Shown in pieces: positions 1-8,385 of a stretch of 64,000 nt of DNA. The translations under genes were made by a program, and so were the position numbers. Position 1 is the first letter of the stretch. Each line of letters starts with the position of its first letter. This stretch comes from Pseudomonas fluorescens. GTDB lineage: Bacteria; Pseudomonadota; Gammaproteobacteria; Pseudomonadales; Pseudomonadaceae. The notes below the pieces were generated by a model, which made no database searches, was not told the origin of the DNA, and saw nothing but the letters and a program-made list of their open reading frames with translations. Location: NCBI GenBank assembly GCA_902825215.1, contig LR782234.1:2232001-2296000 (forward strand). Reading direction: 5' to 3'.

Positions 1-194
1 TGGCAGTCTGCCGCCGTCCATCAATGCACCTGCACACGGCAGGCGCGGCTGAGGGTTGTCGTTTCGCACGCAGGTCATGTTTCGCGCTGACCGTGGCTGG
101 CGGCAATCATCGCCACACACATGAATTTAGCTCAAGGGCATACGCGGGGCTGCGAACCAGAGCGTTCGGGCCGCCGGTACTGGAGAAAGAAAGC

Positions 195-1115
195 ATGAGC
201 AACTGGTTAGTAGACAAACTGATCCCTTCGATCATGCGCTCGGAGGTCAAGAAGAGCTCGGTGCCTGAAGGTCTGTGGCACAAATGCCCTTCGTGCGAGG
301 CTGTGCTGTACCGTCCGGAGCTGGAAAAGACCCTGGATGTTTGCCCAAAGTGCAACCACCACATGCGCATCGGCGCACGCGCGCGCATCGATATTTTCCT
401 CGATGCCGAAGGTCGCAATGAACTGGGCGCCGATCTGGAGCCGGTTGACCGTCTGAAATTCCGCGACGGCAAGAAGTACAAGGACCGCCTGACTGCGGCG
501 CAGAAGCAGACCGGCGAGAAAGATGCGCTGATCTCGGTCAGCGGCACCCTGCTGGGCATGCCAGTGGTGGTTTCGGCTTTCGAATTCAATTTCATGGGCG
601 GTTCGATGGGCGCCATCGTCGGTGAGCGCTTTGTCCGCGCTGCCAACTACGCGCTGGAAAACCGTTGCCCGATGATCTGCTTCGCTGCTTCCGGCGGTGC
701 GCGCATGCAGGAAGCACTGATCTCGCTGATGCAAATGGCCAAGACTTCGGCGGTACTGGCGCGTCTGCGTGAAGAAGGCATTCCGTTCATCTCGGTGCTG
801 ACCGACCCGGTCTACGGCGGTGTTTCCGCCAGTCTGGCGATGCTTGGCGACGTCATTGTCGGTGAGCCGAAAGCGCTGATCGGTTTCGCCGGCCCGCGCG
901 TTATCGAACAAACCGTGCGGGAAAAACTGCCGGAAGGTTTCCAGCGCAGCGAGTTCCTTCTGGAGCACGGCGCGATCGACATGATCATCCATCGTCAGGA
1001 GCTGCGCCCGCGTCTGGGTAACCTGCTGGCGCAAATGACTGGCAAGCCGACACCAAAATTCGTTGCTGCGCCCGTCGAGCCGATCGTTGTGCCACCGGTC
1101 CCTGCCGGCCTATGA
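195..1115 (+). CDS. accD: Acetyl-CoA carboxylase carboxyltransferase subunit beta
   Basis: Beta half of the carboxyltransferase that moves CO2 from carboxybiotin to acetyl-CoA, giving malonyl-CoA for fatty acid synthesis; it works in the cytoplasm with AccA. The 306-residue product has the family's N-terminal zinc ribbon (Cys31, Cys34, Cys50, Cys53) and then the crotonase-like carboxyltransferase fold with the Gly-rich ASGGARMQE stretch. The frame is open upstream to about base 24, but the ATG at 195 follows GGAGAAAG and gives the usual MSNWLVDKL start. folC begins 4 bases before the stop, so the two are probably translationally coupled. Bases 1-194 show no other gene. Confidence 0.97.
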   Translation: MSNWLVDKLIPSIMRSEVKKSSVPEGLWHKCPSCEAVLYRPELEKTLDVCPKCNHHMRIGARARIDIFLDAEGRNELGADLEPVDRLKFRDGKKYKDRLTAAQKQTGEKDALISVSGTLLGMPVVVSAFEFNFMGGSMGAIVGERFVRAANYALENRCPMICFAASGGARMQEALISLMQMAKTSAVLARLREEGIPFISVLTDPVYGGVSASLAMLGDVIVGEPKALIGFAGPRVIEQTVREKLPEGFQRSEFLLEHGAIDMIIHRQELRPRLGNLLAQMTGKPTPKFVAAPVEPIVVPPVPAGL

Positions 1116-2419
1116 CCGAGCGCACCCTTGGCGAATGGCTCGCCTACCTTGAACAATTGCATCCCTCAGCCATCGACATGGGGCTGGAGCGTTCGCAACA
1201 GGTAGCGTCCCGCATGGGGCTTGGCCAGCCGGCGCCTCGGGTGATCACGGTCACTGGCACCAACGGCAAGGGTTCGACTTGCGCATTCGTGGCGTCATTG
1301 CTGCGTGCGCAGGGCCTGAACGTTGGTGTCTACAATTCTCCGCACCTGCTGCGTTACAACGAGCGGGTGCAGCTCAATGGCATCGAAGCCACTGATGCAC
1401 AGTTGTGCCAGGCCTTTGCTGCCGTCGAGGCCGGGCGCGGCGACACTTCCCTGACTTACTTCGAAATGGGCACGCTGGCGGCGTTCTGGCTGTTTCAACA
1501 GGCCGGACTGGATGCGGTGGTGCTGGAAGTCGGCCTGGGCGGGCGGCTGGATACGGTCAACGTGGTCGATGCCGACATCGCGCTGGTGACCAGTATCGGC
1601 GTCGATCACGCTGACTATCTTGGAGACACCCGCGAATCCGTGGCCTTCGAAAAGGCCGGTATCTTCCGACAGGGCAAACCTGCCTTGTGTGGCGATCTCA
1701 ATCCTCCGCAACCGCTGCTCGACAAGGCGCGCGAACTGGCGTGCCCGTTTTTCTTGCGCGGGCGTGATTTCGACCTTGGTATCACTGATCAGCACTGGCA
1801 GTGGCGCGGGACCGATGCGCAGGGCCAAGTGGTTGAGCTGCGCGATTTGCCGCTGCTCGATCTGCCGATGGAAAACGCCGCGCTGGCCTTGCAGGCGTAC
1901 CTGTTGCTCGGGTTGCCCTGGGATGCGCAGCAGATCGTGGCTGCATTGCAGGCCACGCGCGTAGTCGGGCGCCTTGATCGGCGCACCTTCGAGTGGAACG
2001 GCAAACGTCTGAATCTGTTGCTGGATGTCGGTCACAATCCGCATGCCGCTGAATACCTGGCGCGTCGCTTGGCGGCGCGTCCGCCGCGCGGTAAGCGTCT
2101 GGCGGTGTTCGGCCTGCTGGCCGACAAGGATCTGGATGGTGTTGTCGGCGAATTGAATGCTAGTGTCCAGCACTGGGCGGTAGCGCCGCTGGATTCGCCG
2201 CGCGCGCGCCCGGTTGCCGAATTGCACGCGGCGTTGCAGGGGCTTGGCGCCTCTGTCACGTCTTACGCCAGTGTCGCCGCCGCTTTGCAAGGGCAGTGCG
2301 CGCTGGCGACCGCTGACGACGAGATTCTGTTGTTCGGCTCATTTTATTGTGTCGCCGAGGCCCTTGAATGGCTGTCCCGGCGCTCCACGGAGGAAGCGGC
2401 AAATGGCTTTGCTGGATAA
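1112..2419 (+). CDS. folC: Bifunctional folylpolyglutamate / dihydrofolate synthase
   Basis: Adds glutamate to dihydropteroate and then to folates, using ATP, in the cytoplasm. The 435-residue protein shows the Mur-ligase-type P-loop GTNGKGS at residues 49-55, followed by the [11 protein letters not shown] segment and a late [10 protein letters not shown] motif of the C-terminal ligase domain. The ATG overlaps the accD stop (ATGA), and the 3' end runs 17 bases into the next gene. The accD-folC-dedD-cvpA-purF order is a known gammaproteobacterial cluster. Confidence 0.96.
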   Translation: MTERTLGEWLAYLEQLHPSAIDMGLERSQQVASRMGLGQPAPRVITVTGTNGKGSTCAFVASLLRAQGLNVGVYNSPHLLRYNERVQLNGIEATDAQLCQAFAAVEAGRGDTSLTYFEMGTLAAFWLFQQAGLDAVVLEVGLGGRLDTVNVVDADIALVTSIGVDHADYLGDTRESVAFEKAGIFRQGKPALCGDLNPPQPLLDKARELACPFFLRGRDFDLGITDQHWQWRGTDAQGQVVELRDLPLLDLPMENAALALQAYLLLGLPWDAQQIVAALQATRVVGRLDRRTFEWNGKRLNLLLDVGHNPHAAEYLARRLAARPPRGKRLAVFGLLADKDLDGVVGELNASVQHWAVAPLDSPRARPVAELHAALQGLGASVTSYASVAAALQGQCALATADDEILLFGSFYCVAEALEWLSRRSTEEAANGFAG

Positions 2420-3068
2420 AGCGTACAAGCAGCGTATGGTTGGTGCGCTGGTGCTGGTAGCCTTGGCAGTGATCTTCCTGCCGATGCTGTTTTCCCGTCA
2501 GGATGAGCAGCGGCAGGTGACCGTGGATGCGCCGACTGCGCCGCAAGCGCCGGTCGTGCCGCAGGTGCAAATGGAGCCGGTCGCTGTACCGGAGCCGCAA
2601 GCCTTGCCGCAAGAGCCTGTGCCAACCGACGAAGAGGTCGCCGAAGATACCGCGCCGGCAGCTCCAGTGGTCCCCGCCGCGCCAGCGCCAGCCCCCACTG
2701 CGCCTATCGCCATCGCCAAACCGGCAGCGCCGCCTGCAGTGTCCAGGCCGATTCCGGCACCGGCGCAGCCGATTACTTCATCGTCGACCAAGCCTGACCC
2801 GGCGCAAAGCCGCGTCGATGCCAATGGTCTGTCGGTGAGCTGGTCGGTGCAACTGGCCAGTCTGTCGAGCCGCGCCAGTGCCGAAAGCTTGCAGAAAAAC
2901 CTGCGCAGCCAGGGCTATAACGCCTACATTCGTTCTGCCGACGGCAAGAATCGGGTGTTCGTCGGTCCGCTGATCGAGCGCGCCGAAGCCGATCGTCTGC
3001 GCGATCTTCTCAGCCGTCAGCAGAACCTCAAAGGCTTTGTTGTGCGTTTCCAGCCCGAGCGCGGTTAA
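2403..3068 (+). CDS. dedD: SPOR-domain cell division protein, DedD type
   Basis: Inner-membrane protein predicted to bind denuded septal peptidoglycan. About 221 residues: a short cytoplasmic start ([11 protein letters not shown]), one membrane helix at about residues 12-30, a long Pro/Ala/Val-rich periplasmic linker (about 40-140), and a C-terminal SPOR domain (WSVQLASLSSRASAESL onward, about 143-221). The ATG at 2403 lies inside the folC 3' end; the frame is open further upstream, but only this start puts the membrane helix at the N-terminus. Function is assigned from domain layout and its place between folC and cvpA. Confidence 0.9.
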   Translation: MALLDKAYKQRMVGALVLVALAVIFLPMLFSRQDEQRQVTVDAPTAPQAPVVPQVQMEPVAVPEPQALPQEPVPTDEEVAEDTAPAAPVVPAAPAPAPTAPIAIAKPAAPPAVSRPIPAPAQPITSSSTKPDPAQSRVDANGLSVSWSVQLASLSSRASAESLQKNLRSQGYNAYIRSADGKNRVFVGPLIERAEADRLRDLLSRQQNLKGFVVRFQPERG

Positions 3069-3166
3069 AAACTATCGCCTCGATTGAAAAGCACAGGAAA
3101 TCGCAGCTTACCGAGAGGCATGCGCTCTGCTAAAATGCGCCGCCTTATCCGTCTGTAGGCTGCACT

Positions 3167-3727
3167 GTGCCATTTACCTGGGTTGACTGGGCGATCGTTG
3201 CAATCATCGCCATCTCCGCTTTGATCAGTCTGAGCCGCGGCTTCGTCAAGGAAGCATTATCGCTGGTGACCTGGATCATCGCAGGAGCCGTTGCCTGGAT
3301 GTTCGGTGGCTCATTGTCCGAGTACCTCGCCGGATACATCGAAACCCCATCGGCTCGCGTGATCGCGGGCTGTGCCATCATGTTTGTCGCCACACTGATC
3401 GTGGGCGCAATGATCAATTATCTTATCGGCGAGTTGGTTCGCGTCACCGGGTTGTCCGGGACCGATCGATTCCTCGGCATGGCCTTCGGCGCAGCGCGTG
3501 GCGTGTTGCTGGTGGTCGTGGCGGTCGGGCTGTTGAGCCTGGGGCCGGTACAGCAGGACGGGTGGTGGAAAGAATCACAGCTCGTACCCAAGTTTCTATT
3601 GGTCGCCGACTGGTCCAAAAACCTGATTCTCGGGTGGAGCAGTCAGTGGCTTGCCAGCGGAATCAGCGTACCCGCTGATATTCCGTTCAAGGAGCAACTC
3701 TTGCCGGCGGCGAAAACGCCTCAGTGA
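3167..3727 (+). CDS. cvpA: CvpA family membrane protein
   Basis: A 186-residue integral membrane protein with about four hydrophobic segments (roughly residues 5-25, 30-50, 65-85 and 100-120) and a hydrophilic C-terminus; it begins PFTWVDWAIVAIIAIS, typical of CvpA. In E. coli the family is linked to colicin V production and envelope homeostasis; its biochemical role is not settled. The start codon is GTG. It lies directly upstream of purF, as in many gammaproteobacteria, with 41 bases between them. Confidence 0.92.
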   Translation: MPFTWVDWAIVAIIAISALISLSRGFVKEALSLVTWIIAGAVAWMFGGSLSEYLAGYIETPSARVIAGCAIMFVATLIVGAMINYLIGELVRVTGLSGTDRFLGMAFGAARGVLLVVVAVGLLSLGPVQQDGWWKESQLVPKFLLVADWSKNLILGWSSQWLASGISVPADIPFKEQLLPAAKTPQ

Positions 3728-3768
3728 GTGTTGTTCAGTTCAGATCCATTAAGTAGGGGTTGCGTCGC

Positions 3769-5274
3769 ATGTGTGGCATCGTCGGTATCGTCGGTAAGTC
3801 GAACGTCAATCAGGCGCTGTATGACGCGCTAACCGTGCTCCAGCACCGCGGCCAGGACGCTGCCGGTATCGTGACCAGCCATGATGGCCGGTTGTTCCTG
3901 CGCAAGGACAATGGCCTGGTGCGTGACGTGTTCCAGCAGCGTCACATGCAGCGCCTGGTCGGCCACATGGGTATCGGCCACGTCCGTTACCCAACGGCGG
4001 GCAGCTCGACTTCAGCTGAAGCCCAGCCGTTCTACGTCAACTCGCCTTACGGCATCACCCTGGCGCACAACGGTAACCTGACCAACGTTGAACAGTTGGC
4101 CAAGGAAATCTACGAATCCGATCTGCGTCACGTCAACACCAGTTCCGACTCGGAAGTGCTGCTCAACGTGTTCGCCCACGAGCTGGCCCAGCGCGGCAAG
4201 CTGCAACCGACCGAAGAAGACGTGTTTGCCGCCGTCACCGACGTGCACAACCGCTGCGTCGGCGGTTATGCGGTCGTGGCGATGGTCACTGGTTACGGCA
4301 TCGTCGGTTTCCGTGATCCGCACGGCATCCGTCCGATCGTCTTTGGCCAGCGTCACACCGACGAAGGCGTCGAGTACATGATCGCCTCGGAAAGCGTTTC
4401 GCTGGACGTGCTCGGTTTCACCCTGATCCGCGACCTCGCCCCGGGCGAAGCGGTGTACATCACCGAAGACGGCAAGCTGCACACCCGTCAGTGCGCGACC
4501 AATCCGTCGCTGACCCCGTGCATCTTCGAGCACGTCTATCTGGCGCGTCCGGATTCGATCATCGATGGCGTGTCGGTCTACAAGGCGCGTCTGCGCATGG
4601 GTGAGAAGCTCGCCGAGAAGATCCAGCGCGAGCGTCCGGAACACGATATCGACGTGGTCATCCCGATTCCGGACACCAGCCGGACCGCGGCACTGGAACT
4701 GGCCAATCATCTGGGCGTGAAATTCCGCGAAGGTTTCGTCAAGAACCGCTACATCGGCCGGACCTTCATCATGCCCGGCCAGGCGGCACGCAAGAAGTCG
4801 GTGCGCCAGAAGCTCAACGCCATCGAGCTGGAATTCCGCGGCAAGAACGTGATGCTGGTCGACGACTCGATCGTGCGTGGCACCACCTGCAAGCAGATCA
4901 TCCAGATGGCCCGCGAAGCCGGCGCGAAAAACGTCTACTTCTGCTCGGCCGCCCCGGCGGTGCGCTTCCCGAACGTGTACGGCATCGACATGCCGAGCGC
5001 CCACGAACTGATCGCGCATAACCGCTCGACCCAGGACGTGGCCGATCTGATCGGCGCTGACTGGCTGATCTATCAGGATCTGCCGGACTTGATCGAAGCA
5101 GTCGGTGGCGGCAAGATCAAGATCGAGCAGTTTGATTGTGCGGTGTTTGACGGCAAGTACGTCACTGGCGATGTCGACGAGGCGTACCTGAACAAGATCG
5201 AACAGGCACGCAACGATGCCTCGAAGGTCAAGACCCAGGCGGTCAGTGCGATCATCGATCTGTACAACAACTGA
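3769..5274 (+). CDS. purF: Amidophosphoribosyltransferase
   Basis: Catalyses the first committed step of purine synthesis, making phosphoribosylamine from PRPP and glutamine. The ATG at 3769 is chosen over an in-frame TTG 9 bases upstream because it places Cys directly after Met (MCGIVGIVG); this Cys becomes the N-terminal nucleophile of the class II glutaminase domain. The C-terminal phosphoribosyltransferase domain has the PRPP loop [13 protein letters not shown] at about residues 361-373. The length of 501 residues fits the family. A strong hairpin terminator follows. Confidence 0.97.
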   Translation: MCGIVGIVGKSNVNQALYDALTVLQHRGQDAAGIVTSHDGRLFLRKDNGLVRDVFQQRHMQRLVGHMGIGHVRYPTAGSSTSAEAQPFYVNSPYGITLAHNGNLTNVEQLAKEIYESDLRHVNTSSDSEVLLNVFAHELAQRGKLQPTEEDVFAAVTDVHNRCVGGYAVVAMVTGYGIVGFRDPHGIRPIVFGQRHTDEGVEYMIASESVSLDVLGFTLIRDLAPGEAVYITEDGKLHTRQCATNPSLTPCIFEHVYLARPDSIIDGVSVYKARLRMGEKLAEKIQRERPEHDIDVVIPIPDTSRTAALELANHLGVKFREGFVKNRYIGRTFIMPGQAARKKSVRQKLNAIELEFRGKNVMLVDDSIVRGTTCKQIIQMAREAGAKNVYFCSAAPAVRFPNVYGIDMPSAHELIAHNRSTQDVADLIGADWLIYQDLPDLIEAVGGGKIKIEQFDCAVFDGKYVTGDVDEAYLNKIEQARNDASKVKTQAVSAIIDLYNN

Positions 5275-5280
5275 GTTTCT

Positions 5281-5304
5281 ACCGGCCCTGAGGGGCCGGT
5301 TTTG
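5281..5304 (+). terminator. Rho-independent terminator after purF
   Basis: ACCGGCCC, a short TGA loop and GGGCCGGT followed by a T run, 6 bases after the purF stop. metZ starts 44 bases further on, so it probably has its own promoter or depends on read-through. Confidence 0.8.
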
Positions 5305-5347
5305 TATCTGATATTCAATTTTCGAGCACAGGGCAAGGAGTGACAGC

Positions 5348-6559
5348 ATGAGTCAGGAATGGGATGCCGGTCGGCTGGACAGCGACCTCGAAGGCGTAGC
5401 GTTCGATACTCTGGCCGTACGCGCCGGTCAGCACCGTACGCCGGAAGGCGAACACGGCGATCCGATGTTCTTCACCTCCAGCTACGTGTTCCGTACCGCT
5501 GCCGATGCGGCCGCACGGTTTGCCGGGGAAGTGCCGGGCAACGTCTACTCGCGCTACACCAACCCGACCGTGCGCGCATTCGAAGAGCGCATCGCTGCGC
5601 TGGAAGGTGCCGAGCAGGCCGTTGCGACCGCCACTGGCATGGCCGCAATCATGGCGGTGGTGATGAGCCTGTGTAGCGCTGGTGATCACGTCCTGGTTTC
5701 CCGCAGCGTATTTGGTTCGACCATCAGCCTGTTCGAGAAGTACTTCAAGCGCTTCGGCGTGGAAGTCGATTATGTGCCGCTCGCCGATCTGTCGGCGTGG
5801 GATGCGGCGATCAAGCCGAACACCAAGTTGCTTTTTGTCGAGTCGCCGTCCAATCCGCTCGCCGAGCTGGTCGATATTGCCGCGCTGGCGGAAATCGCTC
5901 ACGCCAAAGGCGCGATGCTGGTGGTCGACAACTGTTTCTGCACCCCGGCGTTGCAGCAACCGCTGAAAATGGGCGCAGACATCGTCGTGCATTCGGCGAC
6001 CAAATTCATCGACGGCCAGGGCCGTTGCATGGGCGGTGTAGTCGCTGGTCGCAGCGAGCAGATGAAAGAAGTGGTGGGCTTCCTGCGTACCGCCGGGCCG
6101 ACCTTAAGCCCGTTCAATGCGTGGATTTTCCTCAAGGGCCTGGAAACTCTCAACCTGCGCATGAAGGCGCATTGCGCCAACGCGCAAGAGCTGGCCGAAT
6201 GGCTGGAGCAGCAGGAAGGCATCGAGAAGGTTCATTACGCCGGCCTCAAAAGTCACCCGCAGCACGAACTGGCGCAGCGTCAGCAGAAGGCCTTCGGCGC
6301 GGTGGTCAGTTTTGAAGTCAAGGGGGGCAAGGAGGGCGCCTGGCGCTTCATCGACGCCACTCGTCTGATCTCGATCACCGCCAACCTGGGCGACAGCAAG
6401 ACCACCATTACCCATCCAAGCACCACCTCCCACGGCCGTCTGGCGCCGCAGGAGCGCGAAGCGGCGGGTATTCGTGACAGCCTGATCCGCATTGCGGTCG
6501 GTCTGGAAGATGTGGCGGACCTGCAGGCCGATCTGGCGCGCGGTCTGGCTGCGTTGTGA
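5348..6559 (+). CDS. metZ: O-succinylhomoserine sulfhydrylase
   Basis: PLP enzyme of the Cys/Met metabolism family that makes homocysteine from O-succinylhomoserine and sulfide, the direct sulfhydrylation route used by Pseudomonas. In 403 residues it shows the SRYTNPTV substrate segment, the ATGMAAI cofactor-binding stretch, and the PLP lysine in [10 protein letters not shown] (about residue 219). It starts with ATG after an AAGGAGTG ribosome site. An SDR gene overlaps its stop codon. Position after purF and the family signature favour metZ over cystathionine gamma-synthase. Confidence 0.94.
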   Translation: MSQEWDAGRLDSDLEGVAFDTLAVRAGQHRTPEGEHGDPMFFTSSYVFRTAADAAARFAGEVPGNVYSRYTNPTVRAFEERIAALEGAEQAVATATGMAAIMAVVMSLCSAGDHVLVSRSVFGSTISLFEKYFKRFGVEVDYVPLADLSAWDAAIKPNTKLLFVESPSNPLAELVDIAALAEIAHAKGAMLVVDNCFCTPALQQPLKMGADIVVHSATKFIDGQGRCMGGVVAGRSEQMKEVVGFLRTAGPTLSPFNAWIFLKGLETLNLRMKAHCANAQELAEWLEQQEGIEKVHYAGLKSHPQHELAQRQQKAFGAVVSFEVKGGKEGAWRFIDATRLISITANLGDSKTTITHPSTTSHGRLAPQEREAAGIRDSLIRIAVGLEDVADLQADLARGLAAL

Positions 6560-7332
6560 TTGAGTTGTCTACGCCGAGCGCAGGCACCCATGGCCGCGTT
6601 GCGCTGGTCACAGGGGCCGCGCGTGGCATCGGTCTGGGGATCTCGGCCTGGCTGATCAGCGAAGGCTGGCAAGTGGTGCTGACCGATCTGGATCGCGCTC
6701 GGGGATCAAAAGTGGCGAAGGTGCTGGGTGAGAATGCCTGGTTCATCGCCATGGATGTCGCCGACGAGAGTCAGGTCGCCTTGGGGGTGGCTGAGGTGCT
6801 GGGTCAATTTGGCCGGCTCGATGCGCTGGTCTGCAACGCCGCTGTGGCTGATCCGCATAACATCACACTGGAAAGCCTTGATCTGGCGTACTGGAATCGC
6901 GTGCTGGCGGTGAACCTCAGCGGGCCGATGCTGCTGGCCAAGCACTGCGCGCCGTACTTGCGCGCGCACAACGGTTCGATCGTCAATCTGGCCTCGACCC
7001 GCGCCCGCCAGTCCGAGGCCGATAGCGAGGCGTATGCGGCAAGCAAGGGCGGGCTGCTGGCGCTGACTCACGCACTGGCGATCAGCCTCGGCCCGGAGAT
7101 TCGCGTCAATGCCGTCAGCCCCGGCTGGATCGATGCGCGCGACCCCTCTACGCGGCGCGCCGAACCGCTGGCGGATGCCGATCACGCCCAGCATCCGGCG
7201 GGCAGGGTAGGCACGGTCGAAGACGTCGCGGCGATGGTGGCGTGGTTGCTGTCGAGGAATGCCGGGTTTGTTACCGGGCAGGAATTCGTCGTCGATGGCG
7301 GCATGACCAAGAAAATGATTTACGAGCAGTGA
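6556..7332 (+). CDS. Short-chain dehydrogenase/reductase (SDR) family oxidoreductase
   Basis: Classical SDR of 258 residues with the cofactor motif TGAARGIG near residue 18, the NAAV segment, and catalytic Ser, Tyr160 and Lys164 (YAASK). The C-terminus has the usual [12 protein letters not shown]. The GTG start overlaps the metZ stop (GTGA), so it is probably co-transcribed and translationally coupled with metZ. Substrate cannot be told from sequence; the same pairing occurs downstream of metZ in other pseudomonads. Confidence 0.88.
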   Translation: MIELSTPSAGTHGRVALVTGAARGIGLGISAWLISEGWQVVLTDLDRARGSKVAKVLGENAWFIAMDVADESQVALGVAEVLGQFGRLDALVCNAAVADPHNITLESLDLAYWNRVLAVNLSGPMLLAKHCAPYLRAHNGSIVNLASTRARQSEADSEAYAASKGGLLALTHALAISLGPEIRVNAVSPGWIDARDPSTRRAEPLADADHAQHPAGRVGTVEDVAAMVAWLLSRNAGFVTGQEFVVDGGMTKKMIYEQ

Positions 7333-7337
7333 GCGTC

Positions 7338-7448
7338 AGCTTCGAGCTTCTAGCTTCAAGCTGCAAGTTGAAGAAGGGCGGTGATGTACCTGCTTTGGGT
7401 GTTCATGCTTTTTCTTGCAGCTGATAGCTTGCAGCTAAAAGCTGTTTT
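7338..7448. repeat. AGCTT/CTGCAAG-rich intergenic repeat
   Basis: A non-coding stretch with repeated, partly palindromic AGCTTC, AGCTGCAAG and CTTGCAGCT units, forming two diverged arms around 7345-7375 and 7410-7448. It resembles degenerate palindromic repeats common between Pseudomonas genes. No gene is seen here. Confidence 0.5.
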
Positions 7449-7471
7449 TGAAAAAAACTCCAATCCTGCTA

Positions 7472-7500
7472 TTGACTTAGGTTCGCTACCTGCGTAAATT
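7472..7500 (+). promoter_or_regulatory. Sigma-70 promoter of the tRNA-Val/Asp cluster
   Basis: TTGACT (7472-7477), a 17-base spacer and TAAATT (7495-7500), followed by a GC-rich discriminator (TCGCGGCC) typical of stable-RNA promoters. The first tRNA starts 22 bases downstream. Confidence 0.65.
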
Positions 7501-7522
7501 TCGCGGCCTCGGAGATGCAAAC

Positions 7523-7598
7523 GGGTGATTAGCTCAGCTGGGAGAGCGTCTGCCTTACAAGCAGAATGTCGGCGGTTCGATCCCGTCATCACCCACCA
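7523..7598 (+). tRNA. tRNA-Val (anticodon TAC)
   Basis: A 76-base cloverleaf with encoded CCA. The acceptor arm GGGTGAT pairs with ATCACCC, the anticodon stem TCTGC/GCAGA encloses CTTACAA, and the T-arm contains GGTTCGATC. Reads GUA-type valine codons. First gene of a three-tRNA cluster. Confidence 0.97.
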
Positions 7599-7652
7599 CT
7601 CCCGAGAACTTGCGCAAGCAAGAACGTAGGCTGAAAGTGCCTGCACCGACGC

Positions 7653-7729
7653 GCAGCGGTAGTTCAGTCGGTTAGAATACCGGCCTGTCACGCCGGGGGT
7701 CGCGGGTTCGAGTCCCGTCCGCTGCGCCA
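7653..7729 (+). tRNA. tRNA-Asp (anticodon GTC), copy 1
   Basis: A 77-base tRNA with acceptor GCAGCGG/CCGCTGC, anticodon loop CTGTCAC and encoded CCA. It appears identical to the copy at 7823, as expected for recent tandem duplication or gene conversion. Confidence 0.97.
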
Positions 7730-7822
7730 TATTTTACGAGTCAGATCAATCTGGTTCGCGATTGCAGAGCACCGAAGCCTGCAGTCAAAACGAGTTACTT
7801 GAGCGCAAGCTCAAAGCGATAC

Positions 7823-7899
7823 GCAGCGGTAGTTCAGTCGGTTAGAATACCGGCCTGTCACGCCGGGGGTCGCGGGTTCGAGTCCCGTCCGCTGCGCCA
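7823..7899 (+). tRNA. tRNA-Asp (anticodon GTC), copy 2
   Basis: Second 77-base tRNA-Asp, with the same sequence as copy 1 by eye. The spacer between the copies is unrelated to the spacer before copy 1 apart from the few bases adjoining the tRNAs. It is followed by a terminator at 7975. Confidence 0.97.
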
Positions 7900-7974
7900 T
7901 ATCTGCTCCAAGGACCACTGAACGCCTTGAAGCACCGAAGTCAGCCATTGGCGGATTCGGAATCGATAGCAAAG

Positions 7975-8001
7975 ACCCTGGTCGAAAGACCGGGGTTTTT
8001 T
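7975..8001 (+). terminator. Terminator of the tRNA cluster
   Basis: ACCCTGGTC, GAAA loop, GACCGGGGT and a run of six T. Placed 75 bases after the last tRNA, with a stable GAAA tetraloop. Confidence 0.75.
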
Positions 8002-8057
8002 GTGTCTGAAATTTGGCTATCGCCCCTTTCCTCTCGCCTGAATCCAGCGCAAATCCC

Positions 8058-8148
8058 TTGTAGGAGTGAGCCTGCTCGCGATCACGGTAGTCCAGTCGCC
8101 AACTTGTGACTGAAAAATCGCGATCGCGAGCAGGCTCACTCCTACAGG
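8058..8148. repeat. REPIN: two inverted REP sequences
   Basis: TGTAGGAGTGAGCCTGCTCGCG at 8059 is matched by its reverse complement ending at about 8146 (CGCGAGCAGGCTCACTCCTACA), separated by about 45 bases. This is the standard layout of P. fluorescens REP doublets (REPINs), non-autonomous elements moved by RAYT transposases. No RAYT gene is seen in this window. Confidence 0.85.
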
Positions 8149-8353
8149 ATTCGATTTTCAAATCAGTTGCTGCGATACCACGCCGCATTGATTTTTTTGA
8201 TTATTTAGTCAGCTTTTTTGTGTCTGGTTGTTTGCTGCGGCCTCGGAAACCTTTAAAGTTAACCTTTCGGTCAGCTTTGCACTGTCAACACAGCTCTTTG
8301 CTTCGCCAGAAAGGGCTTCTGCAAGACTCGAGATCCCCAGTAGATAACCACAA

Positions 8354-8379
8354 GGGCGGATACATAACCGCCCAGAGGA
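8354..8379 (+). promoter_or_regulatory. Hairpin directly before the ribosome site of the molybdo-enzyme operon
   Basis: GGGCGG, an 8-base AT-rich loop and CCGCCC, ending one base before the AGAGGA ribosome site of the gene at 8386. It could affect translation or mRNA stability; this is inference. The rest of 8149-8385 is AT-rich leader with no gene. Confidence 0.4.
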
Positions 8380-8385
8380 TGATCC

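Noticed and set aside
24..194. N-terminal extension of accD
   Set aside because: The frame is open, but the extra 57 residues do not resemble AccD, and a good ribosome site precedes the ATG at 195.
7653..7899. Tandem tRNA-Asp genes as an integration hotspot with att repeats
   Set aside because: The identity is between full tRNA genes only; no integrase or island lies between or after them.
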